Assembly: GCA_012514775.1 (NCBI GenBank)
Contig: JAAYZQ010000405.1
Location: 1-32,187, forward strand
Direction of reading: 5' to 3'
Source: Anaerolineaceae bacterium
GTDB taxonomy: Bacteria > Chloroflexota > Anaerolineae > JAAYZQ01
DNA length: 32,187 bases
Below, piece by piece: positions 1 to 7,826 of the stretch (positions within the stretch are counted from its first letter, which is position 1; each line of letters begins with the position of its first letter). A program made the translations under genes and the position numbers. The notes under the pieces were generated by a model, which saw only the letters and a program-made list of their open reading frames with translations, did not search any database and was not told the origin of the DNA.

Positions 1-633
1 GAGGCGGTGGAGGAGCCGGCGGCCGCCGAAGCGCCTGCCGCCGTCGAGGAGCCGCCCGCTCCGGCCGAAGCACCGGCGCCTCCGGCTGAAGCACCGGCCG
101 CAGCCGTCGAGGAGCCCATCGAGCAGGCGGCGCCCGCGCCCGCAGCTCCGCCCGCCGTGCCCATGCCGGCTCCGCCCGACGCCGGTGTCGCGGCGGCTCT
201 GAACTGCCCGGCCTGTGGCGCCGAGATCTCGCCCGACGACACTTTCTGCAGCTCGTGCGGGTTTGCCCTGAAGGCGGCGCCCGCGCCGGCCGCGGTGACC
301 CCGCCCTCCCTGGGCGGACCCCGGCTGGTGGTTTCGGCGTCGGGCGCCGAGATCCCCCTGCCGGCCAAGTCAGAGATCATTGTCGGGCGCGAGGATCCGG
401 TGAGCGGCATCTACCCCGACGTGGACCTCACCCCCCACGGCGGGGAGGAGGGCGGCGTGTCGCGGCGCCACGCGCGCATCGTCGTGGACGGCGGCAACTA
501 CTTTGTGGTGGACCTGGACAGCACCAACTTTACCTTTGTTAACAAGCAAAAGCTGACGCCAGGGACACAGCAGCAGGTGCAGCCCGGCGAAGAGATCCGC
601 TTCGGGCGAGTCGCGGTCGTGTTTCAAAGCTGA
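1..633 (+). CDS. Zinc-ribbon and FHA domain protein (5' partial)
   Basis: The reading frame is open to the window edge, so the true start probably lies upstream; the first in-window start codon is GTG at 7. Numbering from there, residues 1-62 are a low-complexity Ala/Pro/Glu stretch, probably a flexible linker. A zinc ribbon follows (Cys67, Cys70, Cys81, Cys84). Residues about 106-208 form a forkhead-associated (FHA) domain: VGRED at 126-130, SRRHA at 152-156 and a DSTNFTFVN segment at 171-179, which matches the usual GR...SRxH...NGTFVN phosphothreonine-binding pattern. FHA domains bind phosphothreonine peptides, and three Ser/Thr kinases and a PP2C phosphatase follow. I infer that it reads out or scaffolds their phosphorylation. 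No membrane span is visible in the part present. Confidence 0.85.
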   Translation, partial: EAVEEPAAAEAPAAVEEPPAPAEAPAPPAEAPAAAVEEPIEQAAPAPAAPPAVPMPAPPDAGVAAALNCPACGAEISPDDTFCSSCGFALKAAPAPAAVTPPSLGGPRLVVSASGAEIPLPAKSEIIVGREDPVSGIYPDVDLTPHGGEEGGVSRRHARIVVDGGNYFVVDLDSTNFTFVNKQKLTPGTQQQVQPGEEIRFGRVAVVFQS

Positions 634-669
634 CGGTTTGTGAAAGTATCTTAGAGATTGGAAAATGGA

Positions 670-702
670 TGCCGGATTCCAGGCCTCGCCCGGAATCCGG
701 CA
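670..702 (+). repeat. Perfect 11-bp inverted repeat (hairpin) before the first kinase
   Basis: TGCCGGATTCC at 670-680 is perfectly complementary to 692-702 across an 11-nt loop. It lies between the FHA gene stop (633) and the kinase start chosen at 716. No T-run follows, so it is not a standard intrinsic terminator. It could be an attenuator, a protein site or an mRNA-stability hairpin. Confidence 0.6.
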
Positions 703-715
703 GCCGTCGTCGATT

Positions 716-2581
716 ATGCAACGGTGTTCTAATCCGGGCTGCGGGCACTTGAACCGCCCCAGCGCCCGATTCTGCGAGAAATGCGGACAGGGACTGGGAC
801 GCGGGCGATGGTCGCCGCTGCGCCGCGGGCAAGCGCTGCGCGGCGGCATCTATCGCGTCCTGGAACCCCTGGGCCGTGGCGGCATGGGGGCCCTCTACCT
901 GGCGGCCGACACCTGCGCCTTTGACCGGCGGTGCGTGGTCAAGGAGCTACTGGACTACTATGACCCCACCGACGAGGAGGAAGCGCGCCAGGCCGAGGCC
1001 CGCTTCGAGACCGAAGGCCGCCTGCTGGCCGAGCTGAGCCATCCGGGCATCCCGCGCATCTACAGCTACTTTTCCGAGGCTGGGCGCCACTATATCGTCA
1101 TGGAGTACATCGAGGGCGATACGCTGGAGCGGGCTGTGACCCACCTGGACCCGCTGCGGCGCCTCACGCCCGCCCGCCCCCTGGCGACCGAAGAAGTGGT
1201 GCGACACGCCATCCGGGTGTGCCGCGTGCTCGAATACCTGGCCAGCCGGACGACGCCCGTTGTACACCACGACGTCAAGCCGGCCAACCTCATCGTGGAC
1301 GGCACGAGCGGCGAGGTGCGGCTGGTGGATTTCGGGACGGCGCGGACCAGGACGCGCTGGGCGACCCAGGCCCGCCTGGAGCAGGGCATGGTCGCCTTTG
1401 GCACCGAGGGCTATGCCGCGCCGGAGCAGTACCAGGGCGAGTCGGAGCCCCGCTCCGACGTCTATGGGCTGGCGGCGACGGTCTATCACCTGTTGACGGA
1501 CGATGACCCGGGCGAGCATCCCTTCCGTTTTCCGCAACTCGAGCGGCTGCCCGATCCCCTGGCGCGCGCCCTCTCCCGGGCCCTGCACCTGGAGGTGCGG
1601 CGGCGCAGCTCGGCCGCCGAGCTGCGGCAGGCACTGGAGGCGTGGCTCATCCCCGAGGACGGCGCCCACCCCTTTGTCTTTCGCAACGGGAGCGCGGCAC
1701 AGACGACGGGCGACCTGGTGGTGCTGTGCGACCTCTATTGGGACGAGGCGCGGCAGCACCTGGTCAGCGGCGACTTTGAGCGCTGGTTCCGGGCGCGCAA
1801 TCGCCACGATCTGGTGGCCAAGGCCGATTCCGCCCGGCTGGAAGCCGACCCCGACGCCGCTCTGGAGGCCTTCTTGCACCGCCTCGATCCCCGGCTGCCG
1901 CCACCCCGCCTGAACGTGGATCCCGCCGGCGTCGAGCTGCGGCAGGTGGCGGGCGGCGGGGCGGCGCGTCAGATCGTGGTGCGCAACCAGGGCCGGGGCT
2001 ATGCCCGGGCAACCTTTCAGCCCTCGGCGCCCTGGCTCCGGGTCGAGCCGTCGACGGTGGGTTGCCTGGCCGGCAGCGAGGTGCCCGTGACGGTGTGTGT
2101 GGACACCTCGGCGCTGCGCTTGCGGCGGGAGCACCACGCCGTGATCACCTGCGCCCCGGGGAGAGGTGCACACCTGTCCGTGCCCGTCGCCGTGGAGATG
2201 AACCTGTGGCGCGAGCTGCCGCGGCGCTGGTCGAACCGCCTGCGGACCACGACCGGGTCGCTGGTCCCGGTCCTGTCGGTGGGGGGCGCTGGCGCGCGGC
2301 GGGGGCTGGCCCTCTGGCGGCAGAGTTTTGCCAGCTTGCTGCGCTCGCGGCTGGCGGGTGTCATCGTGGGCGTCGAGATCCTGGCGCTGGCCGTCGCCAT
2401 GGTGGCCCTCTGGTCGGCCTGGAACGGGGGATCCCCCGGCCTGGAGGTCCTGGCGGCGCGCTTCTTGAAGCTCTTGCCCGTGGCCCTGCTTGCGGCCGCG
2501 CTGCTGCCAGGCCTGGCCCTCGTCGTGGCCTGCGCTGCCGGGGAGATGGCCAGGCGGCCGCGAAAGTGGGTGGGGCGTTGA
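716..2581 (+). CDS. Zinc-ribbon Ser/Thr protein kinase, non-RD, with Ig-like domain and two C-terminal membrane spans
   Basis: This is a Hanks-type Ser/Thr kinase of 621 aa. An N-terminal zinc ribbon (Cys4, Cys9, Cys20, Cys23) precedes the kinase domain, about residues 45-310. That domain has a glycine loop LGRGGMGALYLA, the ATP lysine in CVVKE, a catalytic loop HHDVKPANL, DFG in LVDFGTAR and FGTEGYAAPEQ in the P+1 region. The Arg before the catalytic Asp is His, so this is a non-RD kinase. A helical segment (WDEARQHLVSGDFERWF) and an Ig-like beta domain follow, then two hydrophobic spans (about 2356-2430 and 2470-2540). The kinase domain should face the cytoplasm. I chose ATG 716 because both sister kinases start at their zinc ribbon; ATG 665 is in frame and would add 17 residues. 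The gene overlaps the next one. Confidence 0.9.
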   Translation: MQRCSNPGCGHLNRPSARFCEKCGQGLGRGRWSPLRRGQALRGGIYRVLEPLGRGGMGALYLAADTCAFDRRCVVKELLDYYDPTDEEEARQAEARFETEGRLLAELSHPGIPRIYSYFSEAGRHYIVMEYIEGDTLERAVTHLDPLRRLTPARPLATEEVVRHAIRVCRVLEYLASRTTPVVHHDVKPANLIVDGTSGEVRLVDFGTARTRTRWATQARLEQGMVAFGTEGYAAPEQYQGESEPRSDVYGLAATVYHLLTDDDPGEHPFRFPQLERLPDPLARALSRALHLEVRRRSSAAELRQALEAWLIPEDGAHPFVFRNGSAAQTTGDLVVLCDLYWDEARQHLVSGDFERWFRARNRHDLVAKADSARLEADPDAALEAFLHRLDPRLPPPRLNVDPAGVELRQVAGGGAARQIVVRNQGRGYARATFQPSAPWLRVEPSTVGCLAGSEVPVTVCVDTSALRLRREHHAVITCAPGRGAHLSVPVAVEMNLWRELPRRWSNRLRTTTGSLVPVLSVGGAGARRGLALWRQSFASLLRSRLAGVIVGVEILALAVAMVALWSAWNGGSPGLEVLAARFLKLLPVALLAAALLPGLALVVACAAGEMARRPRKWVGR

Positions 2582-4431
2582 GCGACGTTTGCCCCAACTG
2601 CGGCCGGCTCAACCGGCCGGGCGCCCGTTACTGCGCCACGTGCCAGGCACCGCTATCCGCGACTGCCGCCCGTTTGCAGCCGGGCCAGATGCTCGGCGCG
2701 GGCTCGTACCGCGTCGTGCGACCCCTGGGGAAGGGCGGCATGGGCGCCGTCTGGCTGGTGGCCCAGACCCGCGCCTTTGACCGCCTGGCGGTGTTGAAAG
2801 AAGTCGTCGAGTACTACGATCCCTCCGACCCGGCGGAACGGCAGAAGGCGCTCCTCCGCTTCGAGGCCGAGGCGCGGACCCTGGGCGATCTCAAGCATCC
2901 CGGCATCCCGGATCTGTACGCCTTCTTTTCCGAGGGCGGACACAACTACCTGGTGATGGAGTACATCGAAGGGCCCGACCTGCGCCGCTGGCTGACGGGC
3001 GAGGACGGCCAGGCGGGCAGCGACCTGCTTCCCGAGGAGCACGTGCTGCGCTACACCAACCAGGTGTGCGAGGTCCTGGAATACCTGGCCAACCGCCAGC
3101 CGCCGGTGATCCACAACGACATCAAGCCGGGCAACATCATCGTCGACGGCAACAGCGGCCGGGCGGTGCTCGTCGATTTTGGCACGGCCCAGACGCGCTT
3201 CCTGCACGTTGCCGGCCAGCCCGACGGGAGCCGGGCGAGCCTCTATGGCACGGTGGGCTATGCCGCGCCCGAGCTGTTCCACGGCCGCTCCGAGCCCCGC
3301 TCTGACATCTACTCCCTGGGGGCCACGGTCTATCACCTTCTCACCGACGACGACCCCCGCGACCATCCTATGCAGTACCCGCAACTGGATCGCCTCCCGC
3401 CGGCCCTGGCGGACATCCTGCGGGGCGCCCTGGCCCATGACCCCGAGCAGCGACCAACGGCCGGCGAGCTGCGCCAGCAACTGGAGCGCTACCTGGCCGG
3501 GCAGAGCGGGCAATTGCGGGCCCTGGTCTTTCCCGACGGCGACGTGGCCGACGAGCGGGACGAGGTGCTGGCCCTTGCCCTGAAGCACTGGAGCTATGCG
3601 GCCGGCATCCTCCACGACGGCACCCTGGCCAACTGGTTGCGGGGAACGCTCCACGACCCCGTCGCCGCCCAGGCGGCCGAGGCGGCGGCCCGGCGCTGGT
3701 CCAACAACCCCGACGCCGCCCTGGACGATTTCATCCGGCAACTGAGCCCCGCGGCCCTGCCCCCGGGCAAGTTGGAGCTGCGGACCGGCATTCTGCGCCT
3801 GCCCGAGGCGGCGCGCAACCAGCGCATCCCGCAGACCATCGAGATCGCCAACCGGGGCCAGGGGCCGGTGCGCGGCGAGATCTTTTCCACTGCTCCCTGG
3901 GTCAGGGTCGGGGACGGATCCTTTGCCTGCCCGCCGGGGCGCACCTGCCGGCTGGACATCGAGATCGACACCTCGGGGCTGGAGCCGGGCCGCCCTCACC
4001 AGGCCGGGGTGACGCTCATGCCCGCGGGCGGGATGCCGGAGGTGGTAGCTGTGGAGGTCCGCGTCGCCGGCGGCGGAACGGCGCCCCTGTACACCGGCCG
4101 GGCGGTGGCCGCCATTGAGGTGAGCCCCGACAGGATCGACCTGGGCCGTGAGAACACCGGCAGCCTGACCACGCGGGAGGTCAGCGTGACGGTCAGGAAC
4201 AGGGGCGGGGCTCCGGCCCAGGTGCGCGTACGGGGCGCGCCTCGCTGGCTGTTGATCAAGCCTCACGTCTTTCGCCTGGCGGCCGGGGCCGACCAGGTCG
4301 TCAAGGTGCGGGCGCGGGTGGACAAGGCCCGCTCGGGCAAACACGGCGTCCGCCTTACCTTTGCCGTGGACGATGGGCACGACGTCGAGGTCGACGTCGC
4401 GTTGGAAGTGAGGCGGCGAGGGCTCTTCTGA
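2578..4431 (+). CDS. Zinc-ribbon Ser/Thr protein kinase, non-RD, with tandem Ig-like domains
   Basis: This 617-aa Hanks-type kinase starts at TTG 2578, overlapping the TGA of the previous gene (TTGA), with GGTGGGG upstream; GTG 2566 is a possible alternative. A zinc ribbon (Cys5, Cys8, Cys19, Cys22) comes first. The kinase domain has LGKGGMGAVWLV, the lysine in AVLKE, catalytic loop HNDIKPGNI, LVDFGTAQ and YGTVGYAAPEL. The Arg of HRD is Asn, so it too is non-RD. After the kinase comes the same helical module as in the preceding protein (W-x3-A...L-x2-G-x4-W pattern, then NPDAALDDFI), then two Ig-like beta domains (around nt 3770-4070 and 4110-4420). Unlike its upstream neighbour it shows no membrane span. 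The two kinases look like diverged tandem duplicates. Confidence 0.9.
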   Translation: MSDVCPNCGRLNRPGARYCATCQAPLSATAARLQPGQMLGAGSYRVVRPLGKGGMGAVWLVAQTRAFDRLAVLKEVVEYYDPSDPAERQKALLRFEAEARTLGDLKHPGIPDLYAFFSEGGHNYLVMEYIEGPDLRRWLTGEDGQAGSDLLPEEHVLRYTNQVCEVLEYLANRQPPVIHNDIKPGNIIVDGNSGRAVLVDFGTAQTRFLHVAGQPDGSRASLYGTVGYAAPELFHGRSEPRSDIYSLGATVYHLLTDDDPRDHPMQYPQLDRLPPALADILRGALAHDPEQRPTAGELRQQLERYLAGQSGQLRALVFPDGDVADERDEVLALALKHWSYAAGILHDGTLANWLRGTLHDPVAAQAAEAAARRWSNNPDAALDDFIRQLSPAALPPGKLELRTGILRLPEAARNQRIPQTIEIANRGQGPVRGEIFSTAPWVRVGDGSFACPPGRTCRLDIEIDTSGLEPGRPHQAGVTLMPAGGMPEVVAVEVRVAGGGTAPLYTGRAVAAIEVSPDRIDLGRENTGSLTTREVSVTVRNRGGAPAQVRVRGAPRWLLIKPHVFRLAAGADQVVKVRARVDKARSGKHGVRLTFAVDDGHDVEVDVALEVRRRGLF

Positions 4432-4447
4432 TGAGGGGCAGGCAACG

Positions 4448-5296
4448 ATGAGCTATTGGCTTTCGGTTGCCGGGCTCACGGACGTGGGCCGGCAGCGAGA
4501 TCTGAACGAGGACAGGTTTTACTTCAAGGTGGTGCAGGCCTCCGACGAGGGCCCCCTGGGGCTGTTTGTCGTGGCCGACGGCATGGGCGGGCACCTGGCG
4601 GGCGAGGTGGCGAGCCACTGGGCCGTGGGCACGCTCCGGCGAGAGCTGGCCCCCCTGTTCCGGCCCCAGGATGCGGCGGCTACGCGGCGCCTGGACGCGG
4701 AGGCGCTGGCAGCGGTGGGCAGCGGTTATACCGTGCGCCTGGAAGAGACCGACCTGGCGCGCCTGTTGCAGCACGCCCTGGAGCGCGCCAACCAGGTGCT
4801 CCTGGGCTATGCCCGCACCCACAGCGAAGAGGCGGGCGACATGGGATCGACCCTCACCCTGGCCGTCGTCGAGGGCGGGCGGACGACCGTGGCCCACGTG
4901 GGCGACAGCCGGGCTTATCTCTATCGCAAGGGGAACATGCGGTTGCTGACCGAGGACCACTCGGTGCCCGGCGCCCTGCTGAAACAGGGCCGCATCGAGC
5001 CCGACGAGCTCCACGACCATCCCCACCGCCACATCCTGTACCGCTGCCTGGGCCTCAAGCCCCAGGTGGAGGTTGACATCTACTCGTCCTTTGTCCTGGA
5101 GGAGGGCGACACGCTGCTTCTCTGTTCCGACGGACTGTGGGACATGATATATCCTGACGAACGGCTGGCCGGCTACCTTGCCTCTGAAGCGGGGCTCGCA
5201 ACCATCTGCCGTCGCCTGGTGAATGCGGCCAACGAGGCGGGCGGTGAGGACAATATCACCGTCCTGTTGGTCCGCCTGGAGTCGCGAGATGGTTAA
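4448..5296 (+). CDS. PP2C-family protein serine/threonine phosphatase (Stp/PrpC type)
   Basis: This 282-aa protein is a single-domain, metal-dependent PP2C phosphatase of the usual Stp/PrpC length. The metal-binding and catalytic motifs are all visible: RDLNED (18-22), VVADGMGGH (41-49), MGSTLT, VAHVGDSRAYLY, TEDHS, LLLCSDGLWDM and GGEDNITV near the C-terminus. No membrane segment is present. It lies between kinase genes and overlaps the next one by 8 nt (5289-5296). The expected role is to dephosphorylate the Ser/Thr targets of the adjacent kinases, possibly the kinases themselves, opposing the phosphothreonine signal that the FHA protein would read. The start is ATG 4448, 16 nt after the preceding stop, with GAGGGGCAGGCA just upstream. 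Confidence 0.95.
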   Translation: MSYWLSVAGLTDVGRQRDLNEDRFYFKVVQASDEGPLGLFVVADGMGGHLAGEVASHWAVGTLRRELAPLFRPQDAAATRRLDAEALAAVGSGYTVRLEETDLARLLQHALERANQVLLGYARTHSEEAGDMGSTLTLAVVEGGRTTVAHVGDSRAYLYRKGNMRLLTEDHSVPGALLKQGRIEPDELHDHPHRHILYRCLGLKPQVEVDIYSSFVLEEGDTLLLCSDGLWDMIYPDERLAGYLASEAGLATICRRLVNAANEAGGEDNITVLLVRLESRDG

Positions 5297-6524
5297 CTGT
5301 CCCCAGTGTGGGGCACCGGTCAAACCGGGGGCCCGCTTCTGCACCCGCTGCGGCGTGCGGCTGGCGGCCGCCGGGCTGGCCGATGCCGCCCTGACCAAGA
5401 CGCTGGACGTGGGCACGCCGCTGCAAGGCGGCCGCTACCAGATCATCGGCCAACTGGGCCACGGCGGCATGGGTGCCGTCTACCTGGCGCGCGACATGGA
5501 GCTGTTCGGCCGCTTGTGCGTCGTCAAGCAGATGCGCCCCTTCTTTGCCAGCCAGACCGAGCGGCGGCGAGCCGAGGAGGATTTCAAGCGCGAGGCCGAG
5601 GTCCTCGCGCGCCTCAACCAGCCGGGGCACCCCCGCATCCCCGAGGTGTATGGCTACTTTGTGGAGGGGCTGGACCAGTTCCTGGTCATGAAGTACATCG
5701 AAGGCGAGAGCCTGGAGCGCCGCCTGGAACGACTCAACGATCCCCTGTCAGAGACGGAGGTGGTGCGCTGCGGGCAGGAGGTGGCCAACGCGCTGGTCTA
5801 CCTCCACAGCCGCAAGCCACGGCCTGTGATCCACCGCGACATCAAGCCGGCGAACATCATCGTGGACCCTGAGGACCGGGTGTGGCTGGTGGACTTTGGC
5901 CTGGCCCGGGCGGCCGTCAGCAGCGGGGCGCGGGTGATGGTGGCCGGGGGCAAAACGGTGGCGGCCGGCACGCCCGGCTACACCCCCCTGGAGCAGTGGC
6001 AGATGCAGCCGACGGTCAAGTCGGACGTCTATGCCCTGGGGGCGACGATGCACCATCTCCTCACGGCCAGCGATCCCCGGGATCGGTTCACCTCCTTCCC
6101 GGAGCTGGACTATGAGATCCTGCGCTCCTTTTCCACCTTTGCGCCGCTGTCGGAGGTGCGGCCCGACGTCAGCCCCGCGCTGGCCGCGCTGGTGGCCCGC
6201 TGCCTGGACCCCGACCCCAAGTTCCGGCCCACCGCCGATCAATTGGAGATCGAGTTGGGGGCCCTGGCCCCCACCGGAAGCCGTTTTTTCGACACGGTCA
6301 AGCGGTGGAGCCCCACGCTGGGCGAGATGCTGGGCAGCGCCCTGGCCAGTTTCGTGCGCGTCCTGTTTGGGCGGCCTGCGCCCCGGAGCCGCCCGGGCCA
6401 GCGGACCCCGGCGCCAACGGTCGAGCAAGAGCGCCCGGCGATCCCCTGCCTCTACTGCCGGGGCCAGGGAACCACCCGGGGAGGGCGCACCTGCCCGATC
6501 TGCCGGGGGACGGGCTATTGGTAG
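5289..6524 (+). CDS. Zinc-ribbon Ser/Thr protein kinase with C-terminal DnaJ-type CxxCxGxG zinc motif
   Basis: This is a Hanks-type kinase of 411 aa, starting inside the phosphatase gene at ATG 5289, where the zinc ribbon begins (Cys4, Cys7, Cys18, Cys21). The kinase domain has LGHGGMGAVYLA, ATP lysine in CVVKQ, catalytic loop HRDIKPANI, LVDFGLAR and AGTPGYTPLEQ. It is therefore a normal RD kinase, unlike the two upstream. After the C-lobe (EIELGAL) comes a basic, Pro/Arg-rich linker, then two CxxCxGxG repeats (CLYCRGQG and CPICRGTG) at the extreme C-terminus, as in the DnaJ cysteine-rich region. No Ig-like domain or membrane span is seen. It is the last gene of the phospho-signalling cluster; a new promoter follows at 6550. 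Confidence 0.92.
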   Translation: MVNCPQCGAPVKPGARFCTRCGVRLAAAGLADAALTKTLDVGTPLQGGRYQIIGQLGHGGMGAVYLARDMELFGRLCVVKQMRPFFASQTERRRAEEDFKREAEVLARLNQPGHPRIPEVYGYFVEGLDQFLVMKYIEGESLERRLERLNDPLSETEVVRCGQEVANALVYLHSRKPRPVIHRDIKPANIIVDPEDRVWLVDFGLARAAVSSGARVMVAGGKTVAAGTPGYTPLEQWQMQPTVKSDVYALGATMHHLLTASDPRDRFTSFPELDYEILRSFSTFAPLSEVRPDVSPALAALVARCLDPDPKFRPTADQLEIELGALAPTGSRFFDTVKRWSPTLGEMLGSALASFVRVLFGRPAPRSRPGQRTPAPTVEQERPAIPCLYCRGQGTTRGGRTCPICRGTGYW

Positions 6525-6549
6525 GCGGTGGTAGATAGCGGGCGCTCAA

Positions 6550-6578
6550 TTGCCTCTGCCCAAATCCTGTAGTATAAT
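6550..6578 (+). promoter_or_regulatory. Sigma-70-type promoter for the acyl-CoA dehydrogenase gene
   Basis: TTGCCT at 6550-6555 and a consensus TATAAT at 6573-6578 are separated by 17 nt. The start codon at 6616 is preceded by AAGGAGG (6604-6610). The leader would be about 30 nt. Confidence 0.75.
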
Positions 6579-6615
6579 GCAATAGCGAACGCCGAGATCC
6601 GCAAAGGAGGGGGGA

Positions 6616-7773
6616 ATGGAACTCAAACTGTCGGAAGAGCATCGCATGATCCAGGACATGGCACGCGACTTTGCTCAAAAAGAGATTGCGCCCATTGCCG
6701 CCGAGCTGGACGTCGAAGCTTGCTTTCCTACTGAAACGGTCAAGAAGATGGGCGAACTGGGTTTCATGGGTATCGAGATCCCCGAGGAGTATGGTGGGAC
6801 GGGCCTGGACACGTTGAGTTACGTGCTGGCCATGATCGAGATCTCGAAGGCATGCGCTTCCCACGGCGTCATCATGTCGGTCAACAACTCCCTGGTGTGT
6901 CACGGCATCTACCATTTCGGCACCGAGGAGCAGAAGCAAGAGTTCCTGGTGCCGCTGGCCAGCGGCGAGAAGCTGGGGGCCTATTCTCTGACCGAGCCCC
7001 AGGCCGGCTCGGACCCGGCCAACATGCGAACCACGGCCGTGTACGACGCGGGGGCCGACGAGTACGTCATCAATGGCCTCAAGGCGTGGGTGACCAGCGG
7101 CCCAAACGCCGACCTTATAGTGCTCTTTGCCATGACCGACCGGTCCAAGGGGCATCGTGGCATCTCGGCATTCATCGCCGACACCACGCTGCCGGGCTTT
7201 TCTCCCGGAAAAGTGGAACCCAAACTGGGTATACGAGCGTCTCATACTTCAGAACTGGTCTTTGAGGACTATCGCCTGCCCGCCCGGCACAGGCTGGGCG
7301 AGGAGGGCGCCGGCTTCAAGGTGGCCCTGGCCATCCTGGACGCCGGCCGGATCGGCATTGCCGCCCAGGCGGTGGGTATTGCCGAAGCCGCCTTCGAGGC
7401 GGCCCGCGATTACGCCAAGGAGAGGGTGCAGTTCGGGCAGCCCATTTCCGAGTTCCAGGCGATCCAGTGGATGCTGGCCGACATGAAGACCCGCCTGGAA
7501 GCGGCCCGGCTGCTGACCTACCAGGCCGCCCTCGCGAAGGACGAGGCGGCCAGGAAGGGTGGCCGCTACTCCCTGGAGGCGTCGATGGCCAAGCTGTACG
7601 CCTCCGAAATGGCCATGTGGGTGACGACCACGGCCGTGCAGATCTTTGGCGGCAACGGCTACAGCAAAGAGTATCCGGTGGAACGCTACTTTCGCGACGC
7701 CAAGATCACCGAGATCTATGAGGGCACCAGCGAGATCCAGAGGATGGTTATCGCCCGGAGTGTCTTGAGCTGA
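6616..7773 (+). CDS. Acyl-CoA dehydrogenase (short-chain/butyryl-CoA type)
   Basis: This 385-aa FAD enzyme would introduce the alpha,beta double bond in acyl-CoA and pass electrons to electron-transfer flavoprotein. It has the full three-domain layout: a helical N-domain (IPEEYGGTGLD), a beta middle domain (YSLTEPQAGSD, GIRASHTSELVFED) and a helical C-domain (RVQFGQPISEFQ, QIFGGNGYSKEYPVER). The catalytic base is the Glu in YEGTSEIQR (about residue 369), the position used by short- and medium-chain enzymes. Length is typical. The ribosome-binding site is strong and the promoter is its own. Chain-length specificity cannot be fixed from sequence alone; similarity to butyryl-CoA dehydrogenases is my reading of the motifs. 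The stop overlaps an alternative ATG of the next gene (7773). Confidence 0.95.
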   Translation: MELKLSEEHRMIQDMARDFAQKEIAPIAAELDVEACFPTETVKKMGELGFMGIEIPEEYGGTGLDTLSYVLAMIEISKACASHGVIMSVNNSLVCHGIYHFGTEEQKQEFLVPLASGEKLGAYSLTEPQAGSDPANMRTTAVYDAGADEYVINGLKAWVTSGPNADLIVLFAMTDRSKGHRGISAFIADTTLPGFSPGKVEPKLGIRASHTSELVFEDYRLPARHRLGEEGAGFKVALAILDAGRIGIAAQAVGIAEAAFEAARDYAKERVQFGQPISEFQAIQWMLADMKTRLEAARLLTYQAALAKDEAARKGGRYSLEASMAKLYASEMAMWVTTTAVQIFGGNGYSKEYPVERYFRDAKITEIYEGTSEIQRMVIARSVLS

Positions 7774-7784
7774 TGGACTGCCTG

Positions 7785-7814
7785 GCCCCGCGGAGCGCTG
7801 TCGCTCTGCGGGGC
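7785..7814 (+). repeat. 13-bp hairpin between the dehydrogenase and glycosyltransferase genes
   Basis: Positions 7785-7797 pair with 7802-7814 around a 4-nt loop (CTGT), with one G-U pair and otherwise GC-rich. No T-run follows. It sits in the 53-nt gap upstream of the start chosen at 7827 and could reduce read-through or hide the next ribosome-binding site. Confidence 0.6.
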
Positions 7815-7826
7815 GGGAAACGCGAT

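Noticed and set aside
2653..4380. 575-codon minus-strand ORF opposite the second kinase
   Set aside because: No domain is recognisable, and the plus strand has a complete kinase with all motifs.
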